Part shown: positions 9,824 to 20,496 of the stretch, one piece after another
Position numbering within the stretch: position 1 is the first letter of the stretch
Layout of the letters: every line of letters begins with the position of its first letter
Assembly: GCF_001723305.1 (NCBI RefSeq)
Contig: NZ_LPWF01000003.1
Coordinates: 1 to 58,115 of the forward strand
Reading direction: 5' to 3'
DNA from: Methyloceanibacter superfactus
GTDB taxonomy: Bacteria > Pseudomonadota > Alphaproteobacteria > Rhizobiales > Methyloligellaceae
Length of the DNA: 58,115 bases
The notes under the pieces: generated by a model
Told to the model about the DNA's origin: nothing
Databases searched by the model: none
Seen by the model: only the letters and a program-made list of their open reading frames with translations
Position numbers and translations under genes: made by a program

Positions 9824-11280
9824 TCAGCCCTGAATGGCGAGATTGAAGACCTTGCCGCCGCGCTCGACCGCGAGCCGCCACGCGCCGCCGCCGAGTTCGA
9901 GCATCGTGGCAAGACCCTTGACCGAGGTGATCTCCTCGTTGTTGACGCCGACGATGAGATCGCCGCGCCGCACCCCGAGCCGCGCCGCGTTCGAGCCGCG
10001 CTCCACCCCAAGCACGACCACGCCGCCTTTGCTGTCGTCGCCTTCCATGCCGAGCTCCTGCGCCACGGCAGGCGACAGATTGGCAACTTGCGCACCGGCG
10101 AGCGGATGCCGCCCGGTCAGATCGCGCGTGTCGCGCGGCGGGTCCTCGATCGGTGCGAGCAAGGAGATCGTCGCCCGCAAAGTCTTGCCTTTGCGGAACA
10201 GGCCAAGCTCCACCGTGCCGCCCACGCCCTTGGTCACGAAGCGGTACTGCAAGGCTTCCGGATCCTGCACGATCTTGTCGTCGACGCTGATCACCACGTC
10301 GCCCACTTGCAAGCCCGCAGCTGCGCGGGGCCTTTGTCGTGCAGGCTGGTGACCAGCGCGCCGGCCGGCCGGTCGAGCCCCAGGGACTCGGCGATATCCG
10401 ACGTCAGCGGCTGCAAGGACGCGCCGAACCACGGACGCTGCACCTTGCCGCCCTTGAGTGCCGACTGAACGACCAGCCGCACCATGTTGGAAGGAATCGC
10501 GAATCCGATGCCGTGCGAACCGCCGCTCTTTGAGAAGATCGCCGTGTTGATGCCGGCGAGCCGCCCGTCCATGTCGACCAGCGCGCCGCCGGAATTACCG
10601 GGATTGATCGCGGCATCGGTCTGGATGAAGAACTGATAGTCGGAGATGCCGACCTTGGTCCGCGCCAGCGCCGACACGATGCCACTCGTCACCGTTTGGC
10701 CGACGCCGAACGGATCGCCGATGGCGAGCACCAGATCGCCCACTTCGAGATCGTCCGAATTGGCGAACTTGATCGAGGGGAAAGTCTCGCCGTCACTGTC
10801 GAGCCGCAGTACCGCCAGATCCGTCTGCTCGTCCTTGAGGATGAGCTTCGCCGGGAACTCGCGCCCATCGGCCAGCGCGACGGTGATCTCGGAATCGCTG
10901 CTACCGCGGATCACGTGATAATTGGTGACCACCACCCCTTCGGCGGCGACGAGCACGCCGGAGCCGAGCGAGTTCTGGATGCGCTCCCGCGGCACCCCGA
11001 AATTCTCGCCAAAGAAGCGCCGGAAGAACGGATCGTTGGCGAAGGGCGATACCACCTGTTTGACCCGGTGACGCACATAGACGTTCACCACGGCCGGCGC
11101 CGCCTGCTTCACCACGGACGAGAAGGATTGCTTGATGGCGGCCTGGCTCTCGGGGACGACCCGCTGCTGGGCGCCCGCGTCGGCCACAGGCAGGAGGCCC
11201 AGAAGGCAGGCGCCGGACAGGGCCGCGCCGACCACCCAAGACATGCCATTTTTCCTGGAGAGATTTTCCAAAAGCGTCAT
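9824..11280 (-). CDS. DegP/HtrA-type periplasmic serine protease, frameshifted
   Basis: A trypsin-like S1C protease of the HtrA/Deg family, about 485 residues after repair. A signal peptide occupies residues about 1-38. The catalytic triad is His122 (TNYHVIRG), Asp154 (TDLAVLRL) and Ser230 (GNSGGALV). Two PDZ domains follow; the first contains HDKGPAQ then GLQVGDVVISVDD, the second LGVRRGDLIVGVN. The first frame stops shortly after KGPAQ; the next frame carries the rest to 9824. A missing G at about 10315-10320 restores the protein. It would degrade or refold misfolded envelope proteins. It is the first gene of the operon continuing into rarA, crcB and rluC. It could be DegP or DegQ by sub-type. 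Confidence 0.88.
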
Positions 11281-11337
11281 CGCTCGCCCTGTTAGGGATC
11301 GACAAGAAGGCTGAAAGGCAACCCCGATATACCAGCC

Positions 11338-11443
11338 TTGGGAGGCGGTCTCCCAAAGAAAACTGGCCTTCTTGCGGCGGGAATCAAGGGAAACTTGGTT
11401 GCCGCACTACCTGGTTCAACTAAGATGCCGGGCCAACGGCATC
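11338..11443. promoter_or_regulatory. Two hairpins in a divergent intergenic region
   Basis: The 202-base gap between the divergent protease and SRPBCC genes holds two perfect inverted repeats. One is TTGGGAG-GCGGT-CTCCCAA at 11338-11356. The other is a 9-bp stem (AAGATGCCG/CGGCATCTT) at about 11422-11445. The second would lie in the SRPBCC mRNA leader and resembles a weak intrinsic terminator. No clear promoter was identified on either strand. Confidence 0.4.
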
Positions 11444-11482
11444 TTTGCCCCTTCATAACGGTAAAAAAGTGGAGAGAAACGC

Positions 11483-12040
11483 ATGCATGGAATCAAGCTG
11501 ACCCTGATTGCTGTGACGGCGACCTTCGCCTGGAGCGCAGCGGCCGAGGCCATCGAGGTCAAGAAGAGACGCGAAGCGCCCGGCAAACCGGCGGAAGTTT
11601 GGGCCGTGGTCGGCGATTTCTGCGCCATCAAGGATTGGCATCCCGCCGTCGTGGAATGCGAGCAGATCGAAGAAGGCGGCGACACCTACCGGCTCCTCAC
11701 CCTCGGGGACGGCGGCAAGATCAAGGAGAAGCTGACCGCGTCCGACGACACGAGCTACAGCTACGAGATCGTCGAGGGTCCGCTGCCGGTGAAGAATTAC
11801 ACGGCGACGCTCGAGGTCGGCGAGGACGACGAGGACGACCGCGTCGAGATCGAATGGGAGGCCGAGTTCGACGCGGACGGCGTCGAGGACGCCGAGGCCG
11901 AGAAGATCATCGTCGGTATTTTCAACGACGGCGTGAGCGGCATCAAGACGGCCGCCATCGAGGCTTACGACAAGCGCGAAGCGGCCGCCGGCAATCCGGT
12001 GATGAAGGGCCGCGAGGACATCGACAAGGACAAGAACTAG
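11483..12040 (+). CDS. Exported SRPBCC-fold protein
   Basis: A 185-residue protein with an N-terminal signal peptide (residues about 1-23, ending SAAAEA). Its mature part reads like a polyketide-cyclase/START-like SRPBCC domain: early PAEVWAVVGDFCAIKDWHPAVVECE, then DTYRLLTLGDGG, a SYSYEIVEGPLPVKNY strand, and a C-terminal helix IVGIFNDGVSGIKTAA. SRPBCC proteins bind hydrophobic ligands in a deep pocket; the ligand is unknown. An acidic insert (EDDEDD) is notable. The ATG follows GGAGAG. The gene is alone on the plus strand between the protease operon and the end of the ribosomal cluster. Confidence 0.8.
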   Translation: MHGIKLTLIAVTATFAWSAAAEAIEVKKRREAPGKPAEVWAVVGDFCAIKDWHPAVVECEQIEEGGDTYRLLTLGDGGKIKEKLTASDDTSYSYEIVEGPLPVKNYTATLEVGEDDEDDRVEIEWEAEFDADGVEDAEAEKIIVGIFNDGVSGIKTAAIEAYDKREAAAGNPVMKGREDIDKDKN

Positions 12041-12072
12041 TCCCGATCCTCGAACGCTTCGCCTTGAATCAA

Positions 12073-12103
12073 AAAGGCGCGTCGCTTGAAGCGGCGCGCC
12101 TTT
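12073..12103. terminator. Bidirectional intrinsic terminator
   Basis: A 14-bp stem with one mismatch (AAGGCGCG.CGCTT against AAGCG.CGCGCCTT) is flanked by A/T runs on both sides: TTTAATTTT on the plus strand and TTTTTGATT on the minus strand. It can end the SRPBCC transcript and the ribosomal super-cluster after rplQ. Confidence 0.85.
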
Positions 12104-12130
12104 AATTTTGTCCGGATGACCGGGAAGCCT

Positions 12131-12559
12131 TTACGCCGCGGCGTGCTCGGCCTCGCCGCCATGCTCCTGCACCGGGCCCGAATCGAGGCCCTTGGCATCC
12201 TCGTCGCGGTCCACCAGCTCGATCACCGCCATGGGGGCGCTGTCGCCGTAGCGGAAGCCGGCCTTCATCACGCGGGTATAGCCGCCGGGGCGTGCCGCGT
12301 AGCGCGGGCCCAGCGTCTCGAACAGCTTCGACACCGTGGCCTCGTCCCGGATGCGGGCGAAAGCCTGACGGCGCGCATGCAGGTCGCCGCGCTTGGCCAG
12401 CGTGATCAGCCGATCCGCCACCCGGCGAAGCTCTTTCGCCTTGGGCAGAGTCGTGGCGATCTGCTCATGCTTGATGAGCGCATTGGCAAGGGCCGCGAAC
12501 AGCGCCCGGCGATGGGTTGCGGTGCGGTTCAGCTTCCGCCCGGCTTTACGATGTCTCAT
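12131..12559 (-). CDS. rplQ: 50S ribosomal protein L17
   Basis: 142 residues, last gene of the alpha operon, followed by the terminator at 12073-12103. It begins [22 protein letters not shown], the diagnostic L17 N-terminus, and contains [21 protein letters not shown]. The [27 protein letters not shown] segment completes the core. A short Ala/Gly/His tail extends beyond the E. coli length, as is common in this class. L17 binds 23S rRNA near the exit tunnel. It follows rpoA by 61 bases. Confidence 0.97.
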   Translation of the reverse strand: MRHRKAGRKLNRTATHRRALFAALANALIKHEQIATTLPKAKELRRVADRLITLAKRGDLHARRQAFARIRDEATVSKLFETLGPRYAARPGGYTRVMKAGFRYGDSAPMAVIELVDRDEDAKGLDSGPVQEHGGEAEHAAA

Positions 12560-12620
12560 TTACCGCCCCCTCCCAGGGTGCAACGCGCGCCGGACGATCG
12601 GCGCCGGATAATTGTCCAGC

Positions 12621-13637
12621 CTAGTAATGGTCCTCGAACCGCTTGGCCAGCTCTTCGATATTCTCCGGCGGCCAGTCCGGCACTTCCATGCCGAGATGCA
12701 GACCCATGGAGGCAAGCACCTCCTTGATCTCGTTCAGCGACTTGCGGCCGAAGTTCGGCGTCCGCAGCATTCTCGCTTCCGTCTTCTGAATGAGATCGCC
12801 GATATAGACGATGTTGTCGTTCTTCAGACAGTTGGCCGAGCGTACCGACAGCTCGAGCTCGTCGACCTTCTTGAGCAGCGCCGCGTTGAACACCAGCTCC
12901 GGCTGACGCTCGTAGGTCTGCTCCTTCTTCGGCTCTTCGAAATTGACGAACACCGACAACTGATCCTGGACGATGCGGGCGGCAAGCGCGATCGTGTCGT
13001 CGGGGCGCACCGAGCCGTCCGTCTCGATTTCCATGGTGAGCTTGTCGTAGTCGAGGATCTGTCCCTCGCGGGTGTTCTCCACGCGATAGGAGACCTTGCG
13101 CACCGGGCTGAACAGCGAGTCGACTGGGATGAAGCCGATCGGCGCGTCGTCGGGACGATTGCGCTCGGCCGGCACATAGCCCTTGCCCGAGGAGGAGGTG
13201 AACTCCATGTGGATCGCCGCGCCCTCGTCGAGCGTGCAGATCACATGCTCGGGGTTGAGAATGTCGACTTCGGCACCACCCTGGATATCGCCGGCGGTGG
13301 CCACGCCCGGACCCTCCTTCTGGAGGACCATGCGCTTGACGCCTTCCGAATGCTGGCTGATGGCGATCTCTTTGATGTTGAGGACGATGTTGGTCACGTC
13401 CTCACGCACGCCGGGGATCGACGAGAACTCGTGCAGCACGCCATCGATATGCACCGAGGTGATGGCGGAGCCCTGCAGCGACGACAGCAGCACGCGGCGC
13501 AGCGCGTTGCCGAGGGTCAGGCCGAAGCCGCGCTCGAGCGGCTCGGCGACAACCGTGGCGAACCGGGCCGGGTCACGGCCAGGAAGGATATTGAGCTTGG
13601 TGGGCTTGATGAGATCTTGCCAGTTCTTTTGCAGCAC
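12621..13637 (-). CDS. rpoA: RNA polymerase alpha subunit
   Basis: 338 residues. The N-terminal domain ([36 protein letters not shown]) drives dimerisation and assembly with beta and beta-prime. The C-terminal domain (about 250-320, with [27 protein letters not shown]) binds UP-element DNA and activators. I choose the GTG at 13637, preceded by AAGGG, because VLQKNWQ aligns with the normal family start MLQKNWQ. The in-frame ATG at 13706 would add 23 unrelated residues. It lies between rpsK and rplQ in the usual alpha-operon order. Confidence 0.95.
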   Translation of the reverse strand: MLQKNWQDLIKPTKLNILPGRDPARFATVVAEPLERGFGLTLGNALRRVLLSSLQGSAITSVHIDGVLHEFSSIPGVREDVTNIVLNIKEIAISQHSEGVKRMVLQKEGPGVATAGDIQGGAEVDILNPEHVICTLDEGAAIHMEFTSSSGKGYVPAERNRPDDAPIGFIPVDSLFSPVRKVSYRVENTREGQILDYDKLTMEIETDGSVRPDDTIALAARIVQDQLSVFVNFEEPKKEQTYERQPELVFNAALLKKVDELELSVRSANCLKNDNIVYIGDLIQKTEARMLRTPNFGRKSLNEIKEVLASMGLHLGMEVPDWPPENIEELAKRFEDHY

Positions 13638-13728
13638 CGGGTGAGCCCTTTCTTGATCGTGGAGCGGGGCAGCCTGCCCCGGCGTCCGAATGTCCTCGTC
13701 CAACATTTAGGAGTGGCCTTGCTTTTCG

Positions 13729-14118
13729 TTACACGCGCCGGCGCTTACGCGGCCGGCAGCCGTTATGCGGAATGGGCGTGACGTCGCGGATCGAGATGAT
13801 GTTGAAACCGGAGGCCTGCAGCGCCCGCAACGCCGACTCCCGGCCCGACCCAGGTCCCCTGACCTCGATCTCGAGATTCTTCATGCCGTGGTCAGCGGCC
13901 TTCTTGCCGGCATCCTCGGCCGCGACCTGCGCGGCATAGGGCGTCGACTTGCGCGAACCCTTGAACCCCATGGCACCGGCCGACGACCAGGAAATCGCAT
14001 TCCCCTGCGCGTCGGTGATGGTGATCATCGTATTGTTGAAGCTTGCATGCACATGGGCGACGCCCGACGTGATGTTCTTCTTTTCGCGGCGACGGACGCG
14101 CGTCTTTTCCTTGGCCAT
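13729..14118 (-). CDS. rpsK: 30S ribosomal protein S11
   Basis: 129 residues, intact. It shows the S11 core [46 protein letters not shown] and the C-terminal [21 protein letters not shown]11 lies on the platform of the small subunit near the Shine-Dalgarno helix. Its place between rpsM and rpoA is the standard alpha-operon order, apart from rpsD, which is not in this cluster. Confidence 0.98.
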   Translation of the reverse strand: MAKEKTRVRRREKKNITSGVAHVHASFNNTMITITDAQGNAISWSSAGAMGFKGSRKSTPYAAQVAAEDAGKKAADHGMKNLEIEVRGPGSGRESALRALQASGFNIISIRDVTPIPHNGCRPRKRRRV

Positions 14119-14187
14119 GCTCTATTCCCGCTATTCAAAATTGGCGCCGGCGAAAGCCTGGAAGAGCTCGGCCGCGCGTTGAGCTGT

Positions 14188-14556
14188 CTACTTCTTCTTG
14201 CCGGCGATCGGCTTCGCCGGGCCCTTGCGCGTGCGCGCATTGGTATGCGTCCGCTGACCATGGACCGGAAGACCGCGGCGATGACGTAAACCACGGTAGC
14301 AACCGAGGTCCATCAACCGCTTGATATTCATGGAAACATCGCGCCTGAGATCGCCCTCGACCACATAATCCCGGTCGATCACCTCGCGGATCTGAATCAC
14401 CTCGGACTCGGTCAATTCGTTCACCCGCCGCTCGGACGGGATGGAAACCTTGGAGCAGATGTCCTTGGCAAAGGTATCGCCGATGCCATGGATATAGGTC
14501 AGCGCGATCTCGACCCGCTTATTGGTCGGGATGTTTACGCCTGCAATTCGGGCCAC
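14188..14556 (-). CDS. rpsM: 30S ribosomal protein S13
   Basis: 122 residues, intact. It begins [26 protein letters not shown] and ends with the basic [22 protein letters not shown] tail that reaches the decoding region and P-site tRNA. The 200-base gap upstream, after adk, holds a promoter candidate, so rpsM may start a separately transcribed alpha operon. Confidence 0.98.
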   Translation of the reverse strand: MARIAGVNIPTNKRVEIALTYIHGIGDTFAKDICSKVSIPSERRVNELTESEVIQIREVIDRDYVVEGDLRRDVSMNIKRLMDLGCYRGLRHRRGLPVHGQRTHTNARTRKGPAKPIAGKKK

Positions 14557-14691
14557 GTAGTCGTCTCCTCGCGTAGCACGTGCTAACGTGCTGAAATTAA
14601 AGCCATATTACCAAATTGGAACACGACAAGACCGACCGCGGACAGGCTCTACCCCCGGGACCGGTCAGTCCGTCAAGCAATGTGACGCCGT

Positions 14692-14720
14692 TATGTAGCG
14701 ATTCCGCTTGACAAGGTCAA
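14692..14720 (-). promoter_or_regulatory. Candidate promoter upstream of rpsM
   Basis: On the minus strand TTGACC (14715-14720) and TACATA (14692-14697) are separated by 17 bases, a good match to a housekeeping promoter. It lies in the 200-base gap between adk and rpsM, about 135 bases before the rpsM ATG, and could drive rpsM-rpsK-rpoA-rplQ. Confidence 0.5.
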
Positions 14721-14755
14721 CTGGCCGTATGGGCCAATCCTCCCTGAGTCAAGCC

Positions 14756-15406
14756 TCACGCCGCCTCCAGCGCCGCGTCGATCTCCTTTTGTACTGTCTC
14801 AATATCGGCCATGCCGTCGACCGTCCTGACCTTCCCTTGCCCCTGGTAATATCCGATCAGGGGCTCGGTCTGGCTGTGATAGGCCTTGAGCCGGGACCGC
14901 ACCACTTCCTCGGTGTCGTCGGCCCGGGCGCTGAACTCGGTGCCGCCGCAGCGGTCGCAAACCCCGGCGACCTTAGGCATCTTATATTGGTCGTGATAGC
15001 CCTCGCCGCACGTGGCGCAAGTAAAGCGCCCGATGATCCGCGCTACCAGGGCATCGTCGTTCACCGCCATCACGATCACCCGGTCGACCTGCTCGCCGCG
15101 CCCGTCCAGCAGGCGGTCCAGCGCCTCGGCCTGGCCGATGGTCCGCGGAAAACCGTCGAGAATGAAGCCGTTGCCGCCCTCATGACGATCCATGCTTTCG
15201 GCGATCAGCCCGATCACCAGCGCGTCGGGCACCAAGGCGCCCCGCTCCATGATGTCGCCCGCCTGGCGGCCGAGTTCCGTGCCGGCGGCGACCGCCGCCC
15301 GCAACATGTCTCCGGTGGAAAGCTGGACCAGGGCGTGCCGGTCTTCCAGCCGCTTCGCCTGCGTCCCCTTACCCGCGCCCGGAGGGCCGAGCAGGACCAG
15401 GTTCAT
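14756..15406 (-). CDS. adk: Adenylate kinase
   Basis: 216 residues. It catalyses ATP + AMP to 2 ADP in the cytoplasm. The P-loop is GPPGAGKGTQAKRLED (residues about 7-22), and the AMP-binding region includes LSTGDMLRAAVAAGT and LDGFPRTIGQAEALD. The LID domain is of the long type and carries four Cys as FTCATCGEGYH and CDRCGG, suggesting structural zinc. The ATG overlaps the secY stop by four bases, showing translational coupling. adk directly after secY is the usual order in this cluster. Confidence 0.97.
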   Translation of the reverse strand: MNLVLLGPPGAGKGTQAKRLEDRHALVQLSTGDMLRAAVAAGTELGRQAGDIMERGALVPDALVIGLIAESMDRHEGGNGFILDGFPRTIGQAEALDRLLDGRGEQVDRVIVMAVNDDALVARIIGRFTCATCGEGYHDQYKMPKVAGVCDRCGGTEFSARADDTEEVVRSRLKAYHSQTEPLIGYYQGQGKVRTVDGMADIETVQKEIDAALEAA

Positions 15407-16737
15407 CGCCGCCGCGCTCCTCTAAGCTTGGCCTTCTTGATCAGCCCCTCATATTGATGAGCGAGCAAGTGGCTCTGTATCTGTGCCACCGTATCCATGG
15501 TGACGCTGACCACGATAAGGAGCGACGTCCCGCCGAAATAGAACGGCACGCCGGCGTAAGAGATGAGGATCTCCGGCAGCACGCAGACCGCCGCCAGATA
15601 GAGCGCGCCGACCACGGTGATCCGCGTGAGCACGTAGTCGATATATTCAGCCGTGCGCTCGCCGGGCCGGATGCCGGGCAGGAAGCCGCCATACTTCTTC
15701 AGATTGTCGGCCGTGTCCTTCGGGTTGAACACCACCGCCGTATAGAAGAAGGCGAAGAAGATGATCAGCGACACATAGATGAGGATATGCAGCGGCTGAC
15801 CGCGACCGAGCATGGCGGTGATGGTGTTGAGCCATTCCGGCCCTTGCCCGGCGGAGAAATTGGCCGCCGTGATCGGCAGCAGCAGCAGCGACGAGGCGAA
15901 GATCGGCGGGATCACGCCGGCGCTGTTGAGTTTCAGCGGCAGATGCGAGGCATCGCCCTGGAACATCTTGTTGCCGACTTGTCGCTTTGGATATTGCACC
16001 AGCAGCCGGCGCTGGGCCCGCTCCATGAACACGATGACGCCGATCACCGCGACGGCCATGATGAATAGGCCGATGATCAGACCGGCCGACAGCGCGCCCT
16101 GACGGCCGAGCTCCAGCGTGCCGACCAAGGCATGAGGCAGCTGCGCCACGATGCCGGCGAAGATGATGAGCGAGATGCCGTTGCCGACGCCCCGCGCGGT
16201 GATCTGCTCGCCGAGCCACATGAGGAACACGGTGCCGCCGACCAGCGTGATGACGGTGGTGATGCGGAAGAACCAGCCCGGGTCCACGACCACATTGCCG
16301 GCGCCTTCCAGACCCACGGCGATGCCGTAGCCCTGAAGCGCGGCCAGGAGCACGGTGCCGTAGCGGGTATATTGGTTGATCTGCCGCCGGGCCTGCTCGC
16401 CTTCCTTCTTGAGCTGCTCAAGATGCGGTGAGACAGTGGTCAGCAGCTGAATGATAATCGACGCCGAGATATACGGCATGATGTTGAGCGCGAAGATCGC
16501 CATGCGCCCGACCGCACCGCCCGAGAACATGTTGAACATGCCGAGGATGCCGGACTGCTGCTGACGGAACACATCGGCGAGCGCTTCCGGGTTGATGCCC
16601 GGAATCGGGATATAGGTGCCGAGCCGATAGATCACGAGCGCGCCCAGCGTGAACCAGATTCGCTTCTTCAGCTCGTCGGCCTTGGCGAAAGCCGCGAAGT
16701 TCAGATTGGAGACGAGCTGTTCTGCGGCGGAGACCAT
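15403..16737 (-). CDS. secY: Preprotein translocase subunit SecY
   Basis: 444 residues with ten predicted transmembrane helices; the central channel of the Sec translocon. Signatures are [43 protein letters not shown], the plug and helix 2 region, the cytoplasmic loop [22 protein letters not shown], and the C-terminal [26 protein letters not shown]. Its partner SecE is encoded at the other end of the super-cluster. It overlaps adk by 4 bases. Confidence 0.98.
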   Translation of the reverse strand: MVSAAEQLVSNLNFAAFAKADELKKRIWFTLGALVIYRLGTYIPIPGINPEALADVFRQQQSGILGMFNMFSGGAVGRMAIFALNIMPYISASIIIQLLTTVSPHLEQLKKEGEQARRQINQYTRYGTVLLAALQGYGIAVGLEGAGNVVVDPGWFFRITTVITLVGGTVFLMWLGEQITARGVGNGISLIIFAGIVAQLPHALVGTLELGRQGALSAGLIIGLFIMAVAVIGVIVFMERAQRRLLVQYPKRQVGNKMFQGDASHLPLKLNSAGVIPPIFASSLLLLPITAANFSAGQGPEWLNTITAMLGRGQPLHILIYVSLIIFFAFFYTAVVFNPKDTADNLKKYGGFLPGIRPGERTAEYIDYVLTRITVVGALYLAAVCVLPEILISYAGVPFYFGGTSLLIVVSVTMDTVAQIQSHLLAHQYEGLIKKAKLRGARRR

Positions 16738-16794
16738 CGGCGCTCTTCCCTTCCCCGAAACGATCAGGCGGCCGCGAAAACGGCCGCCTCAGAT

Positions 16795-17395
16795 CACTCG
16801 GACTTGTCCTTCTTGGCGCGGGGCGTCTTCGCCGCGGCCTTCTTCGGCGCGCTCTTTTCCGACGCAGACTTGGCCGGCTTGGCGGCGCGCGCCTCTTGGG
16901 CTTGCCCTCGCCCTCGGGCTTGGCAGCCCGCTGCGGCATCGGCGTCAGCGTCACGGTGCCACCGGCCGCCTCGACCGCCTTCACCGCGCCACTCGACGCC
17001 CCCGTGACTTCGAAGGCCAGCTTTGTCTTGATCTCACCGTGGCCGAGCAGGCGCACGCCGTCGCGCACCCGCTTGATGATCCCGGCGGCCAGCAGCGCCT
17101 CGACCGTGACCGGGGTCTTGCCGTCGAGCTTCTTGGCGTCGATCGCCGCCTGGACCCGGCCGACATTCACCTCGTTCAGGTCCTTGGCGAAGATGTTGTT
17201 GAAGCCACGCTTCGGCAAACGCCGATGCAGCGGCATCTGACCGCCCTCGAAGCCCTTGATGGCCACGCCGGAGCGGGCCTTCTGGCCCTTCACGCCATGG
17301 CCGGACGTCTTGCCGAGTCCCGAACCGGGGCCGCGGCCGACCCGCTTCCGCGACTTGGTCGCGCCCGGCAGATCCCTGATCTCGTTCAGTCGCAT
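16795..17395 (-). CDS. rplO: 50S ribosomal protein L15, frameshifted near its 3' end
   Basis: L15 with the full core: [55 protein letters not shown] and [13 protein letters not shown]. After KPEGEGKPK the frame turns Arg-rich and would run on through the secY start. The adjacent frame instead reads [16 protein letters not shown]...RAKKDKSE and stops at 16795, in front of secY. One base is therefore missing at about 16885-16895 in a GC-repeat. The reconstructed protein is about 200 residues, with a long Lys/Ala/Pro tail beyond the usual ~150. L15 is a late-assembly 50S protein. Confidence 0.93.
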
Positions 17396-17406
17396 GATAT
17401 TCTTCC

Positions 17407-17610
17407 TTAGGCTCCGGCCTCGTCCTCAACAATGCGCACCAGGTGGGCGATCTTGGCCACCATGCCGCGCACCTGGGGACTGTCGACCAGCGTCCGCCGC
17501 TTGTGCATCTTGTTGAGGCCGAGCCCAATCAGGGTCGCGCGCTGCACGCCGGGACGACGGATCGGGCTACCGATCTGCTCCACGACGATTGTCTTTCTGT
17601 TGTCGGCCAT
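17407..17610 (-). CDS. rpmD: 50S ribosomal protein L30
   Basis: 67 residues, intact. The sequence [55 protein letters not shown] is a canonical bacterial L30. It sits between rpsE and rplO with gaps of 39 and 11 bases. Confidence 0.97.
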   Translation of the reverse strand: MADNRKTIVVEQIGSPIRRPGVQRATLIGLGLNKMHKRRTLVDSPQVRGMVAKIAHLVRIVEDEAGA

Positions 17611-17649
17611 CTCTCTTCAACCTTGTTCTTCAAGCTTAGGCCTTAAAAC

Positions 17650-18231
17650 CTAGGCCTGCGCCTCGGCGCCCTCGCCGGCCTGATCCCGGCGGCGGGACAC
17701 GATCTCGCTGACCTTCTTGCCACGCCGTGCGGCAACGCCACGCGGGCTGTCCTCATGGCGCAGCGCATCGAAAGTGGCGCGCACCATGTTGTAGGGATTG
17801 GAGCTGCCGAGCGACTTCGCCACCACGTCCTGGATGCCGAGCGTCTCGAACACTGCGCGCATCGGACCGCCGGCGATGATGCCGGTACCGGCCGGCGCCG
17901 CCCGCAGGATCACCTTGCCCGCCCCGTGCTGACCGCGCACGTCATGGTGCAGCGTGCGGCCTTCGCGCAACGGCACCTTGACCAGACCGCGCTTGGCCGC
18001 CTCGGTGGCCTTGCGAATGGCCTCCGGTACCTCGCGCGCCTTGCCATGACCGAAACCGACCCGGCCCTTCTGATCGCCGACCACGACAAGCGCGGCGAAG
18101 CCGAAGCGACGGCCGCCCTTGACCACCTTGGCCACGCGATTAATGTGGACGAGCTTGTCGATAAACTCGCTATCGCGATCGTCCCGGTCTCTGCCTTGCG
18201 GACCGCCGCGTGATTGGTGACCTCGTGCCAC
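17650..18231 (-). CDS. rpsE: 30S ribosomal protein S5
   Basis: 193 residues, intact. It has the double-stranded RNA-binding-like N-domain ([41 protein letters not shown]) and the C-domain ([46 protein letters not shown]). S5 affects decoding fidelity and mRNA unwinding. The N-terminus carries an extra Gly/Arg/Asp-rich stretch. The VKGGRR loop, where spectinomycin-resistance changes usually occur, looks wild type. Confidence 0.97.
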   Translation of the reverse strand: MARGHQSRGGPQGRDRDDRDSEFIDKLVHINRVAKVVKGGRRFGFAALVVVGDQKGRVGFGHGKAREVPEAIRKATEAAKRGLVKVPLREGRTLHHDVRGQHGAGKVILRAAPAGTGIIAGGPMRAVFETLGIQDVVAKSLGSSNPYNMVRATFDALRHEDSPRGVAARRGKKVSEIVSRRRDQAGEGAEAQA

Positions 18232-18255
18232 GTGTCAGACCCTTTCCTTCGAAAC

Positions 18256-18615
18256 CTAGAAGTTCAGACCGGCCTCGCGGGCCGCGTCTGCGAGCGCCTT
18301 GACGCGCCCATGATAGATGTAGCCGCCGCGGTCGAACACGACGTCCTTGACGCCGGCCTTCACCGCACGCTCGGCAACGAGCTTGCCGACGGCCTGCGCC
18401 GCCGCCAGATCGGTGCCCTTGGGCAACGCCCCCTTGAGGTCCTTGTCCAGGCTCGAGGCGGCCGCCAGGGTCTTGCCGTCGCGGTCGTCGATCACCTGAG
18501 CATAAATGTGCTTCGAAGAGCGAAACACGGACAGACGCGCACGTCCGTTGGCCACCCGCTTCAACGAGTGACGAACCCGGCGCGCACGCCGCATAAATGT
18601 ATTCAACGCGCTCAT
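18256..18615 (-). CDS. rplR: 50S ribosomal protein L18
   Basis: 119 residues, intact. The core reads [47 protein letters not shown], ending [29 protein letters not shown]18 binds 5S rRNA together with L5 and L25. It lies between rplF and rpsE, as in other spc operons. Confidence 0.98.
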   Translation of the reverse strand: MSALNTFMRRARRVRHSLKRVANGRARLSVFRSSKHIYAQVIDDRDGKTLAAASSLDKDLKGALPKGTDLAAAQAVGKLVAERAVKAGVKDVVFDRGGYIYHGRVKALADAAREAGLNF

Positions 18616-18626
18616 TGTCTATCTCG

Positions 18627-19160
18627 CTACTTCTTCTTGCCTTCTTTGCGGAGGATGTACTCGCCCGCATACCGCACGCCCTTGCCCTTGTAAGGCTCCG
18701 GCGGCCTATACCGTCTGATCTCGGCGGCGACCTGGCCGACCTTCTGCTTGTCGATGCCGCTGATCACGATCTCCGTCGGCTTCGGGCACGCCACCTGAAT
18801 GCCGTCCGGCACGACATAAGCGATATCGTGGCTATGGCCGAGCTGCAGCTGCAGGGCCTGGCCCTGAACCGCGGCGCGATAGCCGACACCGGTGATCTCC
18901 AGTGTCTTGGTAAAGCCGTCGGTCACGCCGGTGACGAGGTTGGCGACGAGCGTGCGCGACATGCCCCACATGGCGCGCGCCTCTTTCGTATCCTCGCGCA
19001 TGGTGACTTCGATGCCGTCTTTATCCGCCTTGGCGATGACCTCATCGACGAGCACATGCCTGAGCTCGCCCTTGGGGCCCTTCACCTTGACCTCTTGGCC
19101 ATCAACCGCGGCGGTAACACCGCCGGGAATTGCCACTGGTTTCTTGCCGATGCGCGACAT
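18627..19160 (-). CDS. rplF: 50S ribosomal protein L6
   Basis: 177 residues, intact. It starts [15 protein letters not shown] and ends [29 protein letters not shown]; the middle includes [24 protein letters not shown]6 has two similar folds and sits near the factor-binding site of the 50S subunit. It lies 11 bases upstream of rplR. Confidence 0.98.
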   Translation of the reverse strand: MSRIGKKPVAIPGGVTAAVDGQEVKVKGPKGELRHVLVDEVIAKADKDGIEVTMREDTKEARAMWGMSRTLVANLVTGVTDGFTKTLEITGVGYRAAVQGQALQLQLGHSHDIAYVVPDGIQVACPKPTEIVISGIDKQKVGQVAAEIRRYRPPEPYKGKGVRYAGEYILRKEGKKK

Positions 19161-19188
19161 TGATCAACCTTCGCTTCAGTAGCCGCCG

Positions 19189-19587
19189 CTAAAACACGTT
19201 GCAGAGAATCTCGCCACCGACATTCTCGTTACGTGCGCGGGAATCCGACATGACGCCCTTGGGCGTCGAGAGTATGGCGACGCCGAGACCGTTGGCCACC
19301 GTCGGCAGATCCCTCACCGAGGAATACACACGCCGCCCGGGGGTCGACACCCGCTTGATGTCCTTGATCACGGGCTCGCCATCGAAATATTTCAGCTCGA
19401 TTTCGAACTCGGACTTGCCGCCGTTATATTCGACACGCGCATAGCCGCGGATATAGCCCTCCTCCGCCAGCACTTCGAGAACGTGCTCGCGCAGTTTGGA
19501 GGCAGGCGTCGTCACCTTGGCCTTATGCCGCATCTGCGCATTGCGGATACGGGTCAGCATGTCGCCTAGAGGATCGTTGATGCTCAT
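19189..19587 (-). CDS. rpsH: 30S ribosomal protein S8
   Basis: 132 residues, intact. It begins with [29 protein letters not shown] and ends with the conserved [31 protein letters not shown]8 binds the central domain of 16S rRNA; in E. coli it is the translational repressor of the spc operon. Whether it is so here cannot be seen directly. Confidence 0.98.
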   Translation of the reverse strand: MSINDPLGDMLTRIRNAQMRHKAKVTTPASKLREHVLEVLAEEGYIRGYARVEYNGGKSEFEIELKYFDGEPVIKDIKRVSTPGRRVYSSVRDLPTVANGLGVAILSTPKGVMSDSRARNENVGGEILCNVF

Positions 19588-19595
19588 CGTCGTCC

Positions 19596-19900
19596 TTACC
19601 AGCTCGACTTAACCATGCCAGGGATCAGCCCGTTGCTTCCCAGATCGCGCAAGGCAATGCGCGACATGCGAAGCTTGCGGTAATAACCGCGGGGCCGCCC
19701 GGAGAGATCGCAGCGATTGCGAATGCGCGTCGGCGAGGAGTTGCGCGGCAGCTCGGCGAGCTTCAGCCTCGCCGCAAAGCGCTCCTCGGCCGGCAGAGAG
19801 CGGTCCGCGGCAATCTCCTTCAAACGCGTACGCCGGAAGTGAACTTCTTGGCGAGGCGTTGCCGCTTCTTATTCCGCTCAATCATGCTCGTCTTAGCCAT
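19596..19900 (-). CDS. rpsN: 30S ribosomal protein S14 (long, zinc-free type), frameshifted
   Basis: About 101 residues after repair. The start ATG at 19900 gives [22 protein letters not shown], then the frame hits a stop. The neighbouring frame continues [65 protein letters not shown] to the stop at 19596. Adding one C at about 19828-19834 (TCC-CGG) restores a textbook S14. The missing CXXC pair marks the zinc-free long form. As S14 is needed for the 30S head, the break is most likely an assembly error. Confidence 0.93.
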
Positions 19901-19929
19901 TCAGTCCTCCTGTCGCCGCTCGGGCAAGC

Positions 19930-20496
19930 TCACTTGCCTTCGCTGCGGAACGGAAAGTTCAAACCCTTCAACAAGGCGCGTGCCTCGTCATCGCTCTGCG
20001 CCGTGGTGCACACGATGATGTCCATGCCGAGCACGTCCTCGACCTTGTCGTAATCGATCTCGGGGAAGATGATGTGCTCCTTCAACCCCATCGAATAATT
20101 GCCTCTTCCGTCGAAGCTTTTTGGGTTCAGCCCACGGAAGTCGCGAACGCGCGGCAGGGCGATGTTCACCAGCCGGTCGATGAACTCGTACATGCGGTCC
20201 TTGCGCAGCGTGACCTTGGCGCCGACCGGCATGCCCTCGCGCAGCTTGAAGGTGGCGACGGACTTGCGCGCCTTGGTGATGACCGGCCGCTGGCCGGCGA
20301 TCAGCCCCAGATGCGCGGCGGCCGCCGTGACCTTCTTGGAGTCGGCGACACCCTCGCCCACGCCCATGTTGAGCACCACTTTGTCGAGGCGCGGCACCTG
20401 CATGACGTTCTTGTAGCCGAACTCCTTGGTGAGCTCGCCTTTGATGACGTCCAGATACTGCGTCTTGAGCCGCGGAATGTAAGCCTGCTCAGACAT
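19930..20496 (-). CDS. rplE: 50S ribosomal protein L5
   Basis: 188 residues, intact. It shows [60 protein letters not shown] and [36 protein letters not shown]5 binds 5S rRNA and contacts P-site tRNA. I prefer the ATG at 20496 ([10 protein letters not shown]), which lies inside the last codons of rplX and gives an 8-base overlap. An in-frame ATG four codons earlier is less likely. Confidence 0.97.
   Translation of the reverse strand: MSEQAYIPRLKTQYLDVIKGELTKEFGYKNVMQVPRLDKVVLNMGVGEGVADSKKVTAAAAHLGLIAGQRPVITKARKSVATFKLREGMPVGAKVTLRKDRMYEFIDRLVNIALPRVRDFRGLNPKSFDGRGNYSMGLKEHIIFPEIDYDKVEDVLGMDIIVCTTAQSDDEARALLKGLNFPFRSEGK

Noticed and set aside
16418..16797. An extended L15 product running into secY
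   Set aside because: The extension is only the out-of-frame reading after the indel near 16890; the correct frame stops at 16795.
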